A stretch of 64,000 nt of DNA from Ganoderma boninense (lineage: Eukaryota > Basidiomycota > Agaricomycetes > Polyporales > Polyporaceae), in NCBI GenBank assembly GCA_002900995.3, contig CM035310.1, forward strand, positions 310,001 to 374,000, given 5' to 3'. Below, piece by piece: positions 12,301 through 24,500 of this stretch (positions are counted from its first letter, which is position 1; each line of letters begins with the position of its first letter). A model generated the notes under the pieces. The model saw only the letters and a list, made by a program, of their open reading frames with translations, made no database searches and was not told the origin of the DNA. Both the position numbers and the translations under genes were made by a program.

Positions 12301-15300
12301 TGGCAGAGGAAACTCGTTGTTGCACGCAATCCAGTCGCCTGCGCAATGTTCTTCAACACCATGATCACTGCATTCATAACAGTGATTTTGAGATATGGAC
12401 GACCTGATCGTGGCTTGTTTGGTCGTTGTAGCGCGTATTTCGGGACCGTCGAGGCCCAAGGAAAGGGAACGCTGCATTGCCATATGCTGATATGGCTAGA
12501 CGGCCACCCATCGCCGCAGAAAATGCGTGACTATATGATGTCGTCACAAAAATACCAAGAGGGAATGTTCACCTGGTTGGAATCGCTCATCAAGAGTGAG
12601 TTGCTCGGGACTGCAGAAGTCGTACAGGAGCCGGGCGGCGTCGCATTGCCTCGTCCTCGGTACGAGGAGGATGGCAATAGACATCCCGCGACGTTGCCCT
12701 TACCACGGGCTTCTGAACTTTCCCCTGAGTCGTTCCGGGGTGAATTTGAGTATACCGTCAACGAATTAGTGAAGGCATTTAATTGGCACGAGCATACCGA
12801 CACATGCTGGAAATACTTACGGGCGTCCGACCCCAAGGATGATGCACACTGCCGGATGCGCATCGACGGAAGTACGCGGGCGATGACTTGTATTGACGAG
12901 GAGTCGGGGTCTATCTTGCTCCGGAGACTTCACCCGAGAATCGCAAGCTATAATGATGTTGTTATTTTCCTGATGCAGTGCAACGTAGATGTCAAACACG
13001 TTGGCTCTGGAGAGGCAGCAAAAGCGTTGGTTCAATATGTCACGCAGTACGCGACGAAATCGACCGTGCCTACCCACGTCGGATTGGCTGCGTTGCTGTA
13101 CGCGATCAAGCGATCGGCAGGACAGAATCCCGGAAGTCAAGAGGCCTCGCCGCGGGGCGCGCTGGTGACTACGGTGAATCGGATGCTGTCTAGACAGGAG
13201 ATCAGCCATCAGCAAGTGATGAGTTATCTAGTGGGTGGTGGGGACCATTACAAGAGCCATCGTTTTCGAGTGCTGTATTTCGGTGCATTTGACCGTCTGT
13301 TCCGTAACGTGTGGGATAGATTGGAGGACGAAGCAGCGGTGCCGATTCTGCTGGTCAATCGAGAAGAAGACGAGTTTGTCGACGTGAGCGAGCAAAGCTC
13401 TGGAGTTGCGAATGAGTCGATGACCGATGGGCTACGTGAGGTACGACTCGGGAATCTTCGTTATGACGAAGAAGGACGTCCTGAGGCGCGTGCCTATGAT
13501 GAAGAAGCGACTCTCTACATGAGCGCCGGATCCATTTCTGCGGTGAACCAACAGCAGGATTACATCTATCGCAGTGAAGATGACGAATTTGAGAGATTGT
13601 GCTTGTACGAATATGTCGGGATGGTCGAGAAAGTCACGAAGCGTAGCGAGGACAGTCGGATCGAACGTCGAGAGCACGGTACGACGGGGCGGGGTAGACG
13701 GCCGGAAGCTAGGGGAAGTTTAAAGGACGAACATCCACAGTATGAAACACACATGACCAGGAAACGTACGGTCTGGGTGATACCTGTCGTGCTTGGTGAT
13801 CGTGTGCCGCGGAGTGACAGAGGCGACGAGGAACGCGAACAGTGGGCACGTGCGATGCTGACTCTCTTCGTCCCGTGGCGACACCCTCGCAATGTAAAGA
13901 GTTCGGGCGAAACGTGGTCTTCTGCGTTCGAGCGACAGCGTCATTTAGTCAGTGACGAACATGAAAAGATCATACGCAATATGAATGTGCTCTCGGAATG
14001 CAAAGATGCTAGCGATGCTATCCGCCATAGCGTAAGAGGTGACGGTGGTAACGACGTCCAGAGTATCGGGGGACGAACGTTGCACGAAATAGGGAGCGAG
14101 ATCGACCATATTCGCTCCCGAGGGCCTGAGGAGCATTTCTATGATGAACTGGATGGGTTTGGCGGTAGTGCTGAATTTGCGGAGACCTGTGTGTGCGATG
14201 GTATTCAGCGTAACATGGACCATGTCCTGGGACCACGGATACGTATGGCGCTCGATTCCTGTCATCTGCGTGGTGGTGGTGTTGTCGGTACCTGTGCCAT
14301 GCAGGGCTCGGCCATGCAAGTCGATAACAGCCACATGAACGTGTTATTGTCGGAGCAGGCTGTGATGAAGGGACTGAAACGCAAGCGCGGGACTGATGAT
14401 GCCGGCAGCGAATCTGACAGCCGCGCTGGGAGGCGATCGCGGTTTTACCAAGTTCCGCGAGTTGATCTCAGCCAACTGGACGTTGACGCTGCTACGAGCA
14501 CGTACCTTAGGGACCACGGGGAGACGGACTGCGGGATAATGTACGGTATTATTGAACAGGTGATTGGGGAGTCGGGGTTGCGTTCAAACGCGGAACAGCT
14601 GCGGGCGTTCGAGATCGTAGCATATAACGTGTGTTTTGGGACTGAACAGGTATTGATGTATATTGGTGGTGTAGGCGGTACAGGAAAGACGTACGTCGTG
14701 AAAGCCATAATTCGACTATTCGAGTTACTTGGAAGAAGAAATGAAGTCGTCATTGGTGCTCCCACCGGTGCTGCTGCAAAGTTGATTGGTGGGCAGACAA
14801 TTCACTCGTTGACGTTGCTGCCCGACACAAGAAAAAAACGGGACTTGAAGGACCTGGTAACGATCTGGAGGGAAAAGCACTGGATGATTGCGGACGAGAT
14901 CTCGATGGTTGGGGGGAGGCTCCTCAGTCAGTGGTCAAAACGGATGGGACAGGCGAAGGGGGATGAGGGAGTATCAGCGGATGTGCCATTTGGAGGCGTG
15001 AACATGATATTCCTCGGAGATTTCGGTCAGTTGCGGCCTGTCAAACAGGGAGCTTTGTTCAGTCATAAGTTGGTGAAGTCACCCGGGTTCGAAGCGTGCC
15101 GAGATGAGCGAGGAGTTGGTGCGCTTATGGGAGCTTACCTTTGGCGTTGTGTTCGTACGGTCGTGTTCCTTATGAAGAACCAGAGGCAATTGAATGATCC
15201 CAGATACGCTGAAATGCTTGCACGTGTCAGGCTGGGGGAGGGAACCGTCACTGGGCCAGAGAGTGATGTCGAACTATTGAGGCGACGTCAGTTGATACGT

Positions 15301-16152
15301 ATGCTGAATGACGACCCGGCCGATTTGACCAACTTCCGCGATGCGCCGGTTATTGTCGGCCGGAAAAGGATCCGGGATCTGCTGAATGCACGTCTCATTG
15401 AGCACCACGTGACACGGCTCGGTCAAGATGTGCATTTATACCACGCGAAGGACAATGTCGCTCGGACATCAGTTACGGGATCCTTGAGAGATGAGCTGTG
15501 GCGACTACCATCTTCTGCTACGAACGACTCTCTTGGACGACTTCCGCTTTTCTCTGGAATGCGAGTCATGGTCCAGGAGAATCTAGCGTTTAGCCGGAAC
15601 GTGGTGAACGGTGCCGAGGGTGTAGTGAGAGAGATCAAGTACGATTTAGACGAAGAAGGACGGCGGTACGTCGCGGTCGTTTATGTCGAGATCGCTGGCG
15701 CCGGAAGAGTTTGCAATACCGTGGAGCAGGATGTTGTGCCGATCTTCCCGGAGCTTATGTCTTTCAAGCACTTCGTGCGGGAGGACGATGTCACACGGCA
15801 GCGTAACGTTTCGCGGTCGCAGGTGCCCATACTGCCGGCGTATGCATATACAGACTACAAGAGCCAAGGAAAGACATTAGACCGAGCGATCGTAGACCTG
15901 GAGAGTGCCCAGAGCCTACAGGGAGTGTACGTTATGCTTTCGAGAGTGAAGTCGCTTCAGGGACTAGCCGTTTTGCGCGGATTTTCGCCTGGAAAGTTGA
16001 ACACTCGAGTATCAGAAGAGTTGAGGGCTGAGTTTGTTCGCCTGGAAAAGTTGGACGCACAGACACGCGAGAGACACGAGAAGATGATAGCGTTGCGCGA
16101 CACAGGACACCTCGGGAGGTGGAAGGCGCTGCTAGAGGCTTTACGGCCTTGA
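9317..16152 (+). CDS. Helitron Rep/helicase, split by a hAT-like insertion
   Basis: This is the replication-transposition protein of a rolling-circle (Helitron) transposon. Exons 9317-9374, 9421-9492, 9551-9604 and 9660-9998 encode the N-terminus and close phase. The gene is then interrupted by a 549-bp element. The frame resumes at 10556, and one uninterrupted run from ATG 10642 to 16152 codes for 1836 residues. In that numbering the Rep nuclease HUH motif (LHCHM) is near 612, the tyrosine motif YVTQYATK near 799-806, Walker A GGVGGTGKT near 1342, Walker B IADEISM near 1416, GDFGQLRPV near 1460 and YKSQGKT near 1738; the last four are PIF1-type helicase motifs. The large domains are intact. 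The insertion breaks only the N-terminal zinc-binding/OB-like portion, so the allele may encode a shortened protein or be inactive. Confidence 0.9.
9991..9998 (+). repeat. Target-site duplication, left copy
   Basis: GTTTCGCA lies immediately before the inserted element and is repeated exactly at 10548-10555. Eight bases is the hAT superfamily length. Confidence 0.9.
9999..10547. mobile_element. Non-autonomous hAT-like element (MITE)
   Basis: The element is 549 bp with perfect terminal inverted repeats of 21 bases that begin TAGTGTTGCAGGGTCC. It is flanked by the 8-bp duplication GTTTCGCA. Both arms (about 10008-10200 and 10313-10545) are dense in GGTCC/GGACC units arranged as inverted subterminal repeats, which could fold into a long hairpin. 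The middle (10200-10312) is unrelated and AT-richer at its right side. There is no transposase. Inverted ends and target length fit the hAT superfamily; an autonomous partner must exist elsewhere. It sits inside the Helitron coding sequence. Confidence 0.9.
10548..10555 (+). repeat. Target-site duplication, right copy
   Basis: GTTTCGCA follows the right end of the element. Removing the element plus one copy joins ...CTGTTTCGCA directly to CGTTACTG, in frame with both sides of the Helitron gene. Confidence 0.9.
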
Positions 16153-16505
16153 CGGCGGGAGAGCTATGTGAGCGCGGGAGGATTTGGAGAGTGCTGCAGG
16201 GGAGTGGGGGATGAGTCGATGAGTGGGACGTGGCGTGGAGGCATGGACGACATGGCAGTGGGTTGGAGATTCTAAGTGGACGAAACCGTTGGGACTGCGA
16301 ATACACGGGCTGATGACTGAGGTCAGTCGGTGTACGCCTCTGAAGCGCATTGTGACATACTGAATGAATTCGCAGAAAACGCTCCCGAAGCGAGTAACTT
16401 TACGGGTTATCTAATGCCCGGGGCGCGGCCAGAAGCGGGAACGACGAGCCTTTGACTTCTGCGGGTAAAGTCAGCTCTCCGTGAAGATCGGCGTGGCGAC
16501 CATGG
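16153..16505. other. 3' flank of the Helitron gene
   Basis: There is no gene here. A weak candidate Helitron terminus (CTAA at 16411-16414, preceded by a 4-bp stem CGCT/AGCG) lies here but is too poor to call. Confidence 0.3.
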
Positions 16506-17453
16506 TCAGTTCATATCCATTAATTGTCCGCATCGACAACGTACCAAATATTTTGGGACAGACGCGGCTTTACGAGTGCCGCGACAAGTCGGGTCAAGTC
16601 TGGGCTTGGAGTAAGGGGTTGGGGGGTTGGGCGACGATATGGACATTGCGGGAGCCGACGGATTGCTCACCGGAGAGCAGTCCGTGTTGGCCTGTTTTCG
16701 GAGGGGCCTACTGTGGGGCGACGATGTAACCGCGGGATATAGACTCACAGATGTACTCGGCGTATTGTAACGAGTACGGACCAAGTGACGCAGAGGACTG
16801 CGCTGGAGCGCGGGTACAGATCTTGCGTGCCCCAACGGTGGACGCGGTTGTGCACGAGTGTCAACAGGGACGGCCTTGTCCGTGGTCTGGTCAAGCGTCG
16901 CGAGAGGTGCGTCGAGGGCCGCTTTTAGGCGTTGGAGGAGTGGCGAAGGCTCTGGTGATCGAGAAGACGCGATGTAATTTGGTCTGAACGTCGCAGTCGT
17001 GCTAGGGGGCGGGGGGGGGGGCGTCGTGGACGTCTGTCGAGTCCCTCGTCTGAATTCTCCTGGCGGGGTAAGAGAGTTGCTGACGAGGTTGTCGTCCAGT
17101 CGCACGGAAGATGGGGTCCCATGGAGATTATCGAGAATCGGCAGCATTGTGACGGGGCTAGGATGCGACAACGCGGGGCACGCAGCAGGTAGGGAGGTGA
17201 TGGGAGGGGGGCAGCTTTCAAGGTTCGTGGCGAGAAGATCGGGGGTTGGATGTGGATGGACGACGTTGGCGCACTTACGCAGGCAACGCGGATGTGGCGT
17301 TGGCGTGGTAAACGCCCGGTTCCCTCCGAACCCGATCAACTGTCGGCGTCTACGATACCTCTGTCGTCGATCCGTGGTCCGTGCATGCGTCCACTTCCAG
17401 CATGCTCGCGTGCTTCTGGACATGTTGTGCGCTGTGAGCCACTTCCTATCCAC
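16506..17453 (-). CDS. Pro/Ser/Thr-rich hypothetical protein, doubtful
   Basis: An open frame of 315 codons encodes a low-complexity product with Pro-rich stretches, including seven consecutive Pro. No domain is recognised. A GC-rich, strongly biased strand can keep such a frame open by chance, and the plus strand of the same interval is also open for 265 codons. I would treat it as doubtful until transcript evidence exists. Confidence 0.25.
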   Translation of the reverse strand: MDRKWLTAHNMSRSTRACWKWTHARTTDRRQRYRRRRQLIGFGGNRAFTTPTPHPRCLRKCANVVHPHPTPDLLATNLESCPPPITSLPAACPALSHPSPVTMLPILDNLHGTPSSVRLDDNLVSNSLTPPGEFRRGTRQTSTTPPPPPPSTTATFRPNYIASSRSPEPSPLLQRLKAALDAPLATLDQTTDKAVPVDTRAQPRPPLGHARSVPALQRSPLRHLVRTRYNTPSTSVSLYPAVTSSPHSRPLRKQANTDCSPVSNPSAPAMSISSPNPPTPYSKPRLDPTCRGTRKAASVPKYLVRCRCGQLMDMN

Positions 17454-19919
17454 GGAGCTCCTCGACTCTTGCCTGCGTTCGTCTGTTGTCTTGCCCCGTC
17501 TGGATGTCCCAACTGCCCACTGGATTTGCGTTCGGTTCGATCTTTGCTCGCTGTCCCCGCCTCGAAACTGGCCCGTCGACAGACGTCTCGCTGAGTCCTC
17601 CGAGCATGCTCAAGACCAGAACCAGGGCTTGTCTATGTGCAAGACCATACTCGTCGACGGGCTCCGCATTATGCAGGTGGTCTCCATCCCTGTGCGTATC
17701 ATATCGTCGTACTTATCGCGCCTGTTTTCGCAGAAAACTCGATCGAGGTGTCTGCGAAGCTGTACCGCACGAGGCGTGTCCGTCGACGTCAGCTAGACAT
17801 CTGACCGAGACCATCGTCGGTTGGCTACTCAGGAGCGAGAGCGGCAGGTGAAAGGTGTTGCCCAGTGAATATTCGAGGCGAGTCCCTGTTCCGAATCTTA
17901 CACGTGCGTCGGTAATGTCTACCCCCAGGGCGCTGCGCGGGATAGAGGATGGAGGGATGCATTCGGTTCGGAGCGTCGTTGCGGTCAGAAGATCCGCCAA
18001 GAGGGCGAGAAGTACAGAGGGGGTTCAGAGACCTTGATGCGACGCTGATCGAGTCCTGGGATGCTGCGAGCTAGCCGTTTGACTTGTCAGTTGCTCGCCG
18101 TTGTCTCGCACCACCCCCAGGCTAACCGTGTATTGCAAACTCCATACTGCGCCAAAACCTCCTGCCCTGCCACTGACGTTTGCCATCCCGGCGCACGCCT
18201 TGTCCCCGCGCACTGTCGAGCACGTTACGCGCCTGTCGACGCGCCGAAACGACGTGGCGCAGTTGACTCGCTGTTCCCATGTCTCGCCGCTCGGGTGCGT
18301 ACGAGCGTTCCCTGATATTCGAAGGACATGGAGGTGCCTGCTGACCCCTTGACAGATCGCCCATCATGTTGCAGAGCCGAACAAATTGTTCTGTATCGGT
18401 TGAGGCGGAAGTACGTGATCGTCGGCCACACTCTGGTGCCCTTGGCGTTGCCTCCTACTTCGGGCTCGTCTGTGCTCGATACGATCAGTCCACCGACGGT
18501 TTATCGAGAGACCGACAAACAGACCTTCACGCACGTCGGCTGCGGCGTCCTACGCTAACCACATACTCATCGATGCAGGCTCTCCTCCACCACTTTGATC
18601 ATCCCGGTCGCGTTCGTCGTGCATGGTCTTGCACCGCAGCAAGTCGGCCCCGTGCGGCCTGATGTGGATGGGATCGAGAAGGGTGGTGATGGCGTTAAGC
18701 TTGGGCACGTTTACTCAAGGCTCGACGCCACACTTCAAGGTCTACCGCGTGCTGCACGCAATCAGCCCTTGCCGCTCTTGCTCTTGAGATGGAATTTTGC
18801 ACTGCCCGACTCGTGAGCGTTCACGCAGCCCGCTGGCTGTTACGGTCGTCTCGTGCAGAGTAATTCCATGCTTGGTCCGCAAACGACCCTCCCACCGGTG
18901 GAATGGTCTGCATCGACACTTGTCCCCTAGCACCTCTTCTCGTGGTGCCGATCTCAGGTCGTCATTCGCACACACACCTCCAGACCCCGAGTCACATGGG
19001 GCGCGGGCGCCCCATCGGGCTCACCTGTGTTCTTGCGGGACTTGGGGTCAATGTGGAGCTGCATCGTTGTGGGACCTCCCACCATGCACAACGTGTGCAC
19101 GCATGCATGCATTGTACCACCTAGGTACGGTCGAGGAGACAGCGCCCGCGAGCACTTCCCATATCCGCCGATGAGGCGGCTCGACAGGTTCTTAATGTCG
19201 GGTGCTTCACGCGACGTCGATATCCCGGAGATAAGCAAAGGGAATGCGTAGGGACGACTGGCCCCATCCGTTGGCTCGGCGTGCGACCAGTCGTGGCGAC
19301 ACGCTACTATGATCGCGTTGAGTCGGCGGCGGCGTTCCAGCCATGGCAGTACATCCCCGCTGCGCGTTCGTCGCGAGTGGCCAGACAAGCAGAACCGACG
19401 CATGAACCTGCTGAGCAGGTACAAGTTGGCCTGTTTCCACACGCAAGGGTGAACTCGTCGTCCCCCGCGTCGAGTCGTTGCATTTATCTCATGCCCCAGA
19501 ATTCGTGTCGCGCCTGCATCCGGTTTGAACTGCTAGGATCCTATATACGTGTGTAGACACTCCACATAGCAATCATCGTCACGGGATCCACTGGACTTAT
19601 ATGTGACCGATTATCCGGGGCTCCTCTCCGACTCTCACCCGTCGTCGTCTGTCGGTCGGTTCCAGTTCCCGGTCTGTCCCCCCCCGCCCCCTGCAGGCCT
19701 GCGTCTGTTAATCCCCCTCTCTATCGTCCCTCTACTCCTGCCTGCCGAGGAGGATCTGTAGCGAGATCTGCGAGATGGCGGCATATGTATGGCGCGCGAG
19801 TTGGGGCTACTGCCAGGAGCTCACGTCTGGGTACTTCATCGGTCTGTGGAAGCCCCCCCCTCACCCTTGCCCTCCCCATTTCTCAAACAACGACCGTCGT
19901 CTGTCTGTATCCAGAGCGT
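17454..19919. other. No supportable gene; possible minus-strand relics
   Basis: Several minus-strand stretches look weakly protein-like, for example LGVDITDARVRFGTGTRLEY near 17900 and APDIKNLSSRLIGGYGKC near 19170. They could not be joined by convincing splice sites or assigned to a family. They may be remains of one decayed element. Confidence 0.3.
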
Positions 19920-20270
19920 TCGCTGCGCGAGATGTTCGTGGAGTGCGTCAACTCCTTTTCGCGGCCACCACGGGACTTGATGTAAGCCATGTCCGCCGGG
20001 CATTATCCTGTTGATCTCGTCCGTGCTGGCTCCACCTTCACGGTCGGTCTCCTGCTGCACTTCGGGCGTGCGCTCTGTGGTTCACCCTCGACTCATGCCC
20101 TTTCCCAGGCGTTCGGCGACTGTCCATGTCGTCGGAGTCTTCACACTCCACGTTACGGTCGGCGGCGTGGCCATCGCTGGCAAACACTCAACCCACGCCC
20201 ATCGCCAAGGTCGCGTTGAAAGCCGCTGGCCCACTGACGTGCTCTTTTACTCAACCGTCCGTTTGGTCGA
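19920..20270 (+). repeat. Dispersed repeat, copy B
   Basis: This is the longer of the two inverted copies (see 6655-6935). It contains the shared blocks GGGCGTGCGCTCTGTGGTTC and GCATTATCCTGTTGATCTCG. It lies about 1.3 kb beyond the 3' end of the R1 gene, while copy A lies about 0.35 kb beyond the 3' end of R2. Confidence 0.65.
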
Positions 20271-20849
20271 CTTTGCATCAACGTGTCCCATTGCCACGTC
20301 CACCAACCTTGCGTTTTCTTCCCCTGGAATGGTGCGTGGTTTCTCTGTATCTGGTAGGTTTTGAATAGCAACTGACCTGGGAAGCCACCCTCCCACTCAT
20401 GCAGCGAGACCCGGCGGAAATGTTGGCGGCCCTGCGCTGCTGAACGTTTGCGTCGGGATGTGCAGGTTGAAGCACCTTAGAACTGGTGTTCGTGAGAGTA
20501 GTGATTGTTTAAAGACCAGTGGTTCAGGATAGTGTGTGCTGTTCGCGTGTGAGTCGCCCTCACATCCTCTTGTTCGCCTCTCAATATCGAACCGGTTGCC
20601 GTGCTGTACTATGTTAGAATTCACATCTCGTCCCCATCGATCGCAAAGATCTCCTCAGCGCTGACGCACGTTCGCGCACTCTGTCGGACAGTACGTGAAG
20701 TCTCCCTGACGGGATGGTTCGTGTTGGGACTTCCACGGACGTCACCGCTGAACAGGGTGTAACACATGCCGCCGGCTGACATCGTCCTGCAACTGACTCG
20801 ACTCCGGATGGGGCTGTCCTATCGTCCACACGGCACCGATGTGGGTCGC

Positions 20850-20887
20850 CGGGATCCGCCTGTATGCTCGGGATCCGCCTGTATGCT
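20850..20887 (+). repeat. Two-copy direct repeat, 19 bp
   Basis: CGGGATCCGCCTGTATGCT occurs twice in tandem. No function is evident. Confidence 0.8.
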
Positions 20888-21530
20888 ACCGTGCAGGACC
20901 CGTCGTCAGCTGGCGCTCGACGACTCGGTGTAGGCTCTGACATCAGGACTCCACGGGCATGCATGAGCAACTTGATGAACTCGACGGTGGATGGTTATTG
21001 GTGGTCCATGCAGTCGCAATTTGTATCGTCAGGCTTCGGGCTATGTGCCGTCAGTGGCTCGGGTCCAAAGCAACGTCAGCACCGTCGGAGGAGTGCGTTG
21101 GCAGGTTCGTGGTCCGGACGTGTCGGTCGTGGACTCCGCGAGCGAGCTGCTGTTGAGCTCACGACCCTCTAGGATGCTTCATGTAAAGGGTCGTACTCTC
21201 GTCGATAGGGTCAATGCAGCCGTTGCTTGGTGTCGACCCTGGTTATCGGAGGAATACAAAGAAGAGAGTGGTCTGTGTAGGGACGTAATAACGCAGGTCG
21301 CGACTCTCGGAAAATAAATAACGTCTCGCGTCTTGTTATTCATACATGTATATGAGGCAATCGATAATGTCTGTCATGCAGATAAATACTACGACCGGAA
21401 GGGGCTCGGGTGGTGTGAATACTTAAATAGTAGCATGAAGTCGGTGTGGATACTCGAATAGACTCAAAGGGAGGCGAATAGCAAGATGGGGGATACCGGG
21501 TTAGAAATGGAACTGTCCGACCGGGAAAGC

Positions 21531-24500
21531 TCAGCCCTCGCAGACCGAACAGGTCACTGGAGATGAATAGGTGGATGTCGGGGTGGTGAGGGGCTCACCC
21601 TGGTCGCTGGTCGAATCGCACACGCTGCAGGCGTAGATGGCTTCGGTCGAGTCGGATGGAGGTAGGCGCCTCGCGTTGCCGTTGATGTCGTTATCGAGAA
21701 GGAAGGAAGGTGAGTTGCCATTTCTGAGGTTGGGTTGGTCTGGCGCCGCATCCGCTCGCGGTGGGCGAGTTGGTCTAGGTTCGAGACCAAACGGTATTGG
21801 GTATGCGGGCGGCTTAGTGCGGAGGTAGTATATCCCGGTCTTCAGTCCTGAATTCCATGCGTAGAAATGCATGGAAGTCTGCGACACTTATATTCAGATG
21901 CTGCTGCGGAGACTGCGAGGACGAATTGCGTACCAGTTTCTGATAAGTGGGCTCAGGCATGTAGATTGACATGCTCTGGGACTGGCAAATGAACGGCCCA
22001 CGGTCTGCTGCAAGGTCGACTATGGTCTTCTGAGGAAGTTCCCAGGCAGTCTTGTAAAGGTCCTTCAACGTTGGCGGGATCTGTGGAATGGCTTGGACGG
22101 ACCCTGGAGGAGTGTTAATGGCAGTCTATTGATGGCCATACAACCGAAGACTGCAGCTTACCGTGGTTGCGAATGACCGCCTGGCGCATGTCTTCATCCC
22201 ATAGGTCATGATACACGAGGTCGCGAATGAGCCATTTGTTGACGATCTGGCATTCAGCACCGAGCCCCCTTTGGACATAGATGTTACTAGTATAGTGTTA
22301 GTTCTCTGTGTGGAACGTCGTGTCATAGGCGTACCTGATGTAGGGTTCTACTCCGTCGCTGACACCGGTGATTTGAGAAGTCGACGAGGTCGGCATTTGA
22401 GCGGTGAGTAGCGAGTTGCGCAGACCGTGCTGTCTGATGCGTTCCTTTAGACCGTCGAAGTCGTGGCGTGGAGATGGTCGTCTTCCCCAGAGGTCGAATT
22501 GGAGTTGTAAGTTAGAGGCGGGACTACCTTCCCAGGCGGGGTAAGGACCGTAAACTTCGGCGAGTTCGCAGCTGGCCTCGATCGCAGCGTGGTAGATTGT
22601 CTCGGATATCGCGAGATTGAGATGGCGGGCCGCGTCAGAATTGAATGGCATACGAAGTATCATGAAAGCATCCGCGAGACCCTGTACCCCGATGCCAAGT
22701 GCACGCGTACGCTCTGCAGACCGGCGCGCTTCCTCCGTGGGGTAGCCGTTGAGCTTGATGATCCTATCCGTGTTTTTGACGACGATTTTGGTGACGCGGT
22801 GCAACGCGTCAAAGTCGAATCCGTCGGAATCGGTGATGAACGCGGGGAGAACTAGAGACGCAAGAGTGCATACAGCAGTTTCCGTGACAGAGCTGTGCTG
22901 CATAATTTCCGTGCACAGGTTGCTCGAGTTGATGATGCCTATATTGTGCTGATTGCTCTTCACTAGAAACGGGGCGATGAGCGTTGCGAGGAGGACAGGT
23001 GCGGGAAAGTACGTACTGTTGATAGCGTCGCGATGTATGATGAACGGGGTGCCAGTCTCGATCTCTTTGTCAAGCATCGTTTCCCATAGTCGACGTGCGG
23101 GGATCGTCGCGCGAGCGACCCCTTCGGCCTCCCGCTGGCAGTATGCATTCTCGAATTCAGTACCGTAGCAGGTGACGAGTTCCGGGACGTCGACGGGGTC
23201 GAAGAGAGACCATGATGCGTCGTCTCGAACGCGTCTCATGCTTTGGACGAGGAGAGGATTAGTCAGACAAGTAATCGTATATTTGTCAGTGAATTCGGGG
23301 CGTACAATATGTCTGGCAACGCAACACCCGTGAAAATGTTGCGCGTCCGTAGTTCCTCTTGACCAGACGTAGCACGGGATTCGAGAAAGTCGAGAATGTC
23401 GGCGTGCCACGGGGCGGTAAAGACTGCTGCCGCGGAGGACCGACCAGTCCGGGCTAGTGACGTGTACTTCGTGGTAGTGTCGATCAGGCGCATAAGAGGG
23501 AGGAGCCCTGGTTGTTGAGGCACCCGGTCCGTACTGCATTAAACGTGAGCTCAGTGCGGAAAGGCTGGAGAAACCAAATGCAAACCGTTTCGCTGGGATG
23601 TTGTGGAGGTCAATTCCGACACCACCATCGTGCATGAAGGTAGATGCGGTCTTGAGGAGTCCGTTATAGACAGAGACGACGGAACGTGGGTCTGTGGTCT
23701 GGATGAAGCAAGATGCGAGTCGGGGGAACGTTGCGCCGGAATTCTTCAGCGTGGGGGTCGCGTGAATGTAGTATCCCTGGGAAAGGAGGTCGTATGTCTC
23801 CGCGGCTGCAGAGAAATTGGCGCCATGTATCTGGAGAGCGACCCTCATCCACAGAAACTGCGGACGCTCTATAACTTCCCCGTCGTGTTGCATAAGGTAT
23901 CCGTTCTCAAGCGTCTTATACGAGAAGCTGCAGGCAGTAAGGGACTGATACAAACAGGTATAATGGCCCATAACTCACTACGTCATATCCAAATCTCTCG
24001 CATGGCGGATAGTGGAGTCAATGGCGTCGGCGTTCATCTGCACCGCGCTTATAAAGTTTTCGTGAAAGGTCCTAGGGCGGTCTGTGGGCCTACCTGTGAG
24101 CCGCGGTAGGGATGCTAACAGTGCAGCTCCGGCTCTGCATACCTCTTTGCACGCCGAGAACGAAACGGGAGAACGACTTCGGCGTCCGACGGTAGAGAGC
24201 CGTGACTGCAAGTCGTCCAGCAAGGATGGCGTAATCCGGATGGAGGCTTGTAAGATCCGCCGTAGAAAGCGCGAGGAACGACTGGGGTTTCGGTCAGATA
24301 CCGCGTGTGGGTATACAGAGCTCGACTTACTTGTAGTTTGTCGGTCGCCATTTTATCGGCCTTGCCGGCTTCGACATGATCCACTATGCTGTTTGGAACA
24401 ATGAACAGGTGAGCTCAGGACAGTTGAACTCAAGACGTGCCTATCGAGGTCGAGTGAATCTAGATCGAGGTCGAAGGTGGACTGGTCGACAGGTTCAGTG

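Larger units (their letters stand above)
9317..16152 (+). mobile_element. Autonomous Helitron, ends not resolved
   Basis: The coding content defines a Helitron. The 5' TC and 3' hairpin-CTRR ends could not be fixed from one copy, since Helitrons leave no target duplication. The true element must extend beyond the gene on both sides. Alignment with a second copy in the genome would define the borders. Confidence 0.75.

Noticed and set aside
16380..16414. Helitron 3' terminus (hairpin plus CTAA)
   Set aside because: The stem is only four base pairs and no second copy is available to confirm the border.
16999..17796. 265-codon plus-strand frame
   Set aside because: It is Gly/Arg/Ser-rich, overlaps another open frame on the other strand, and shows no domain, promoter or splice support.
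23241..23585. Apparent frameshifts in R1
   Set aside because: Two introns (23534-23585 and 23241-23305) explain all frame changes and rejoin conserved R1 sequence exactly.
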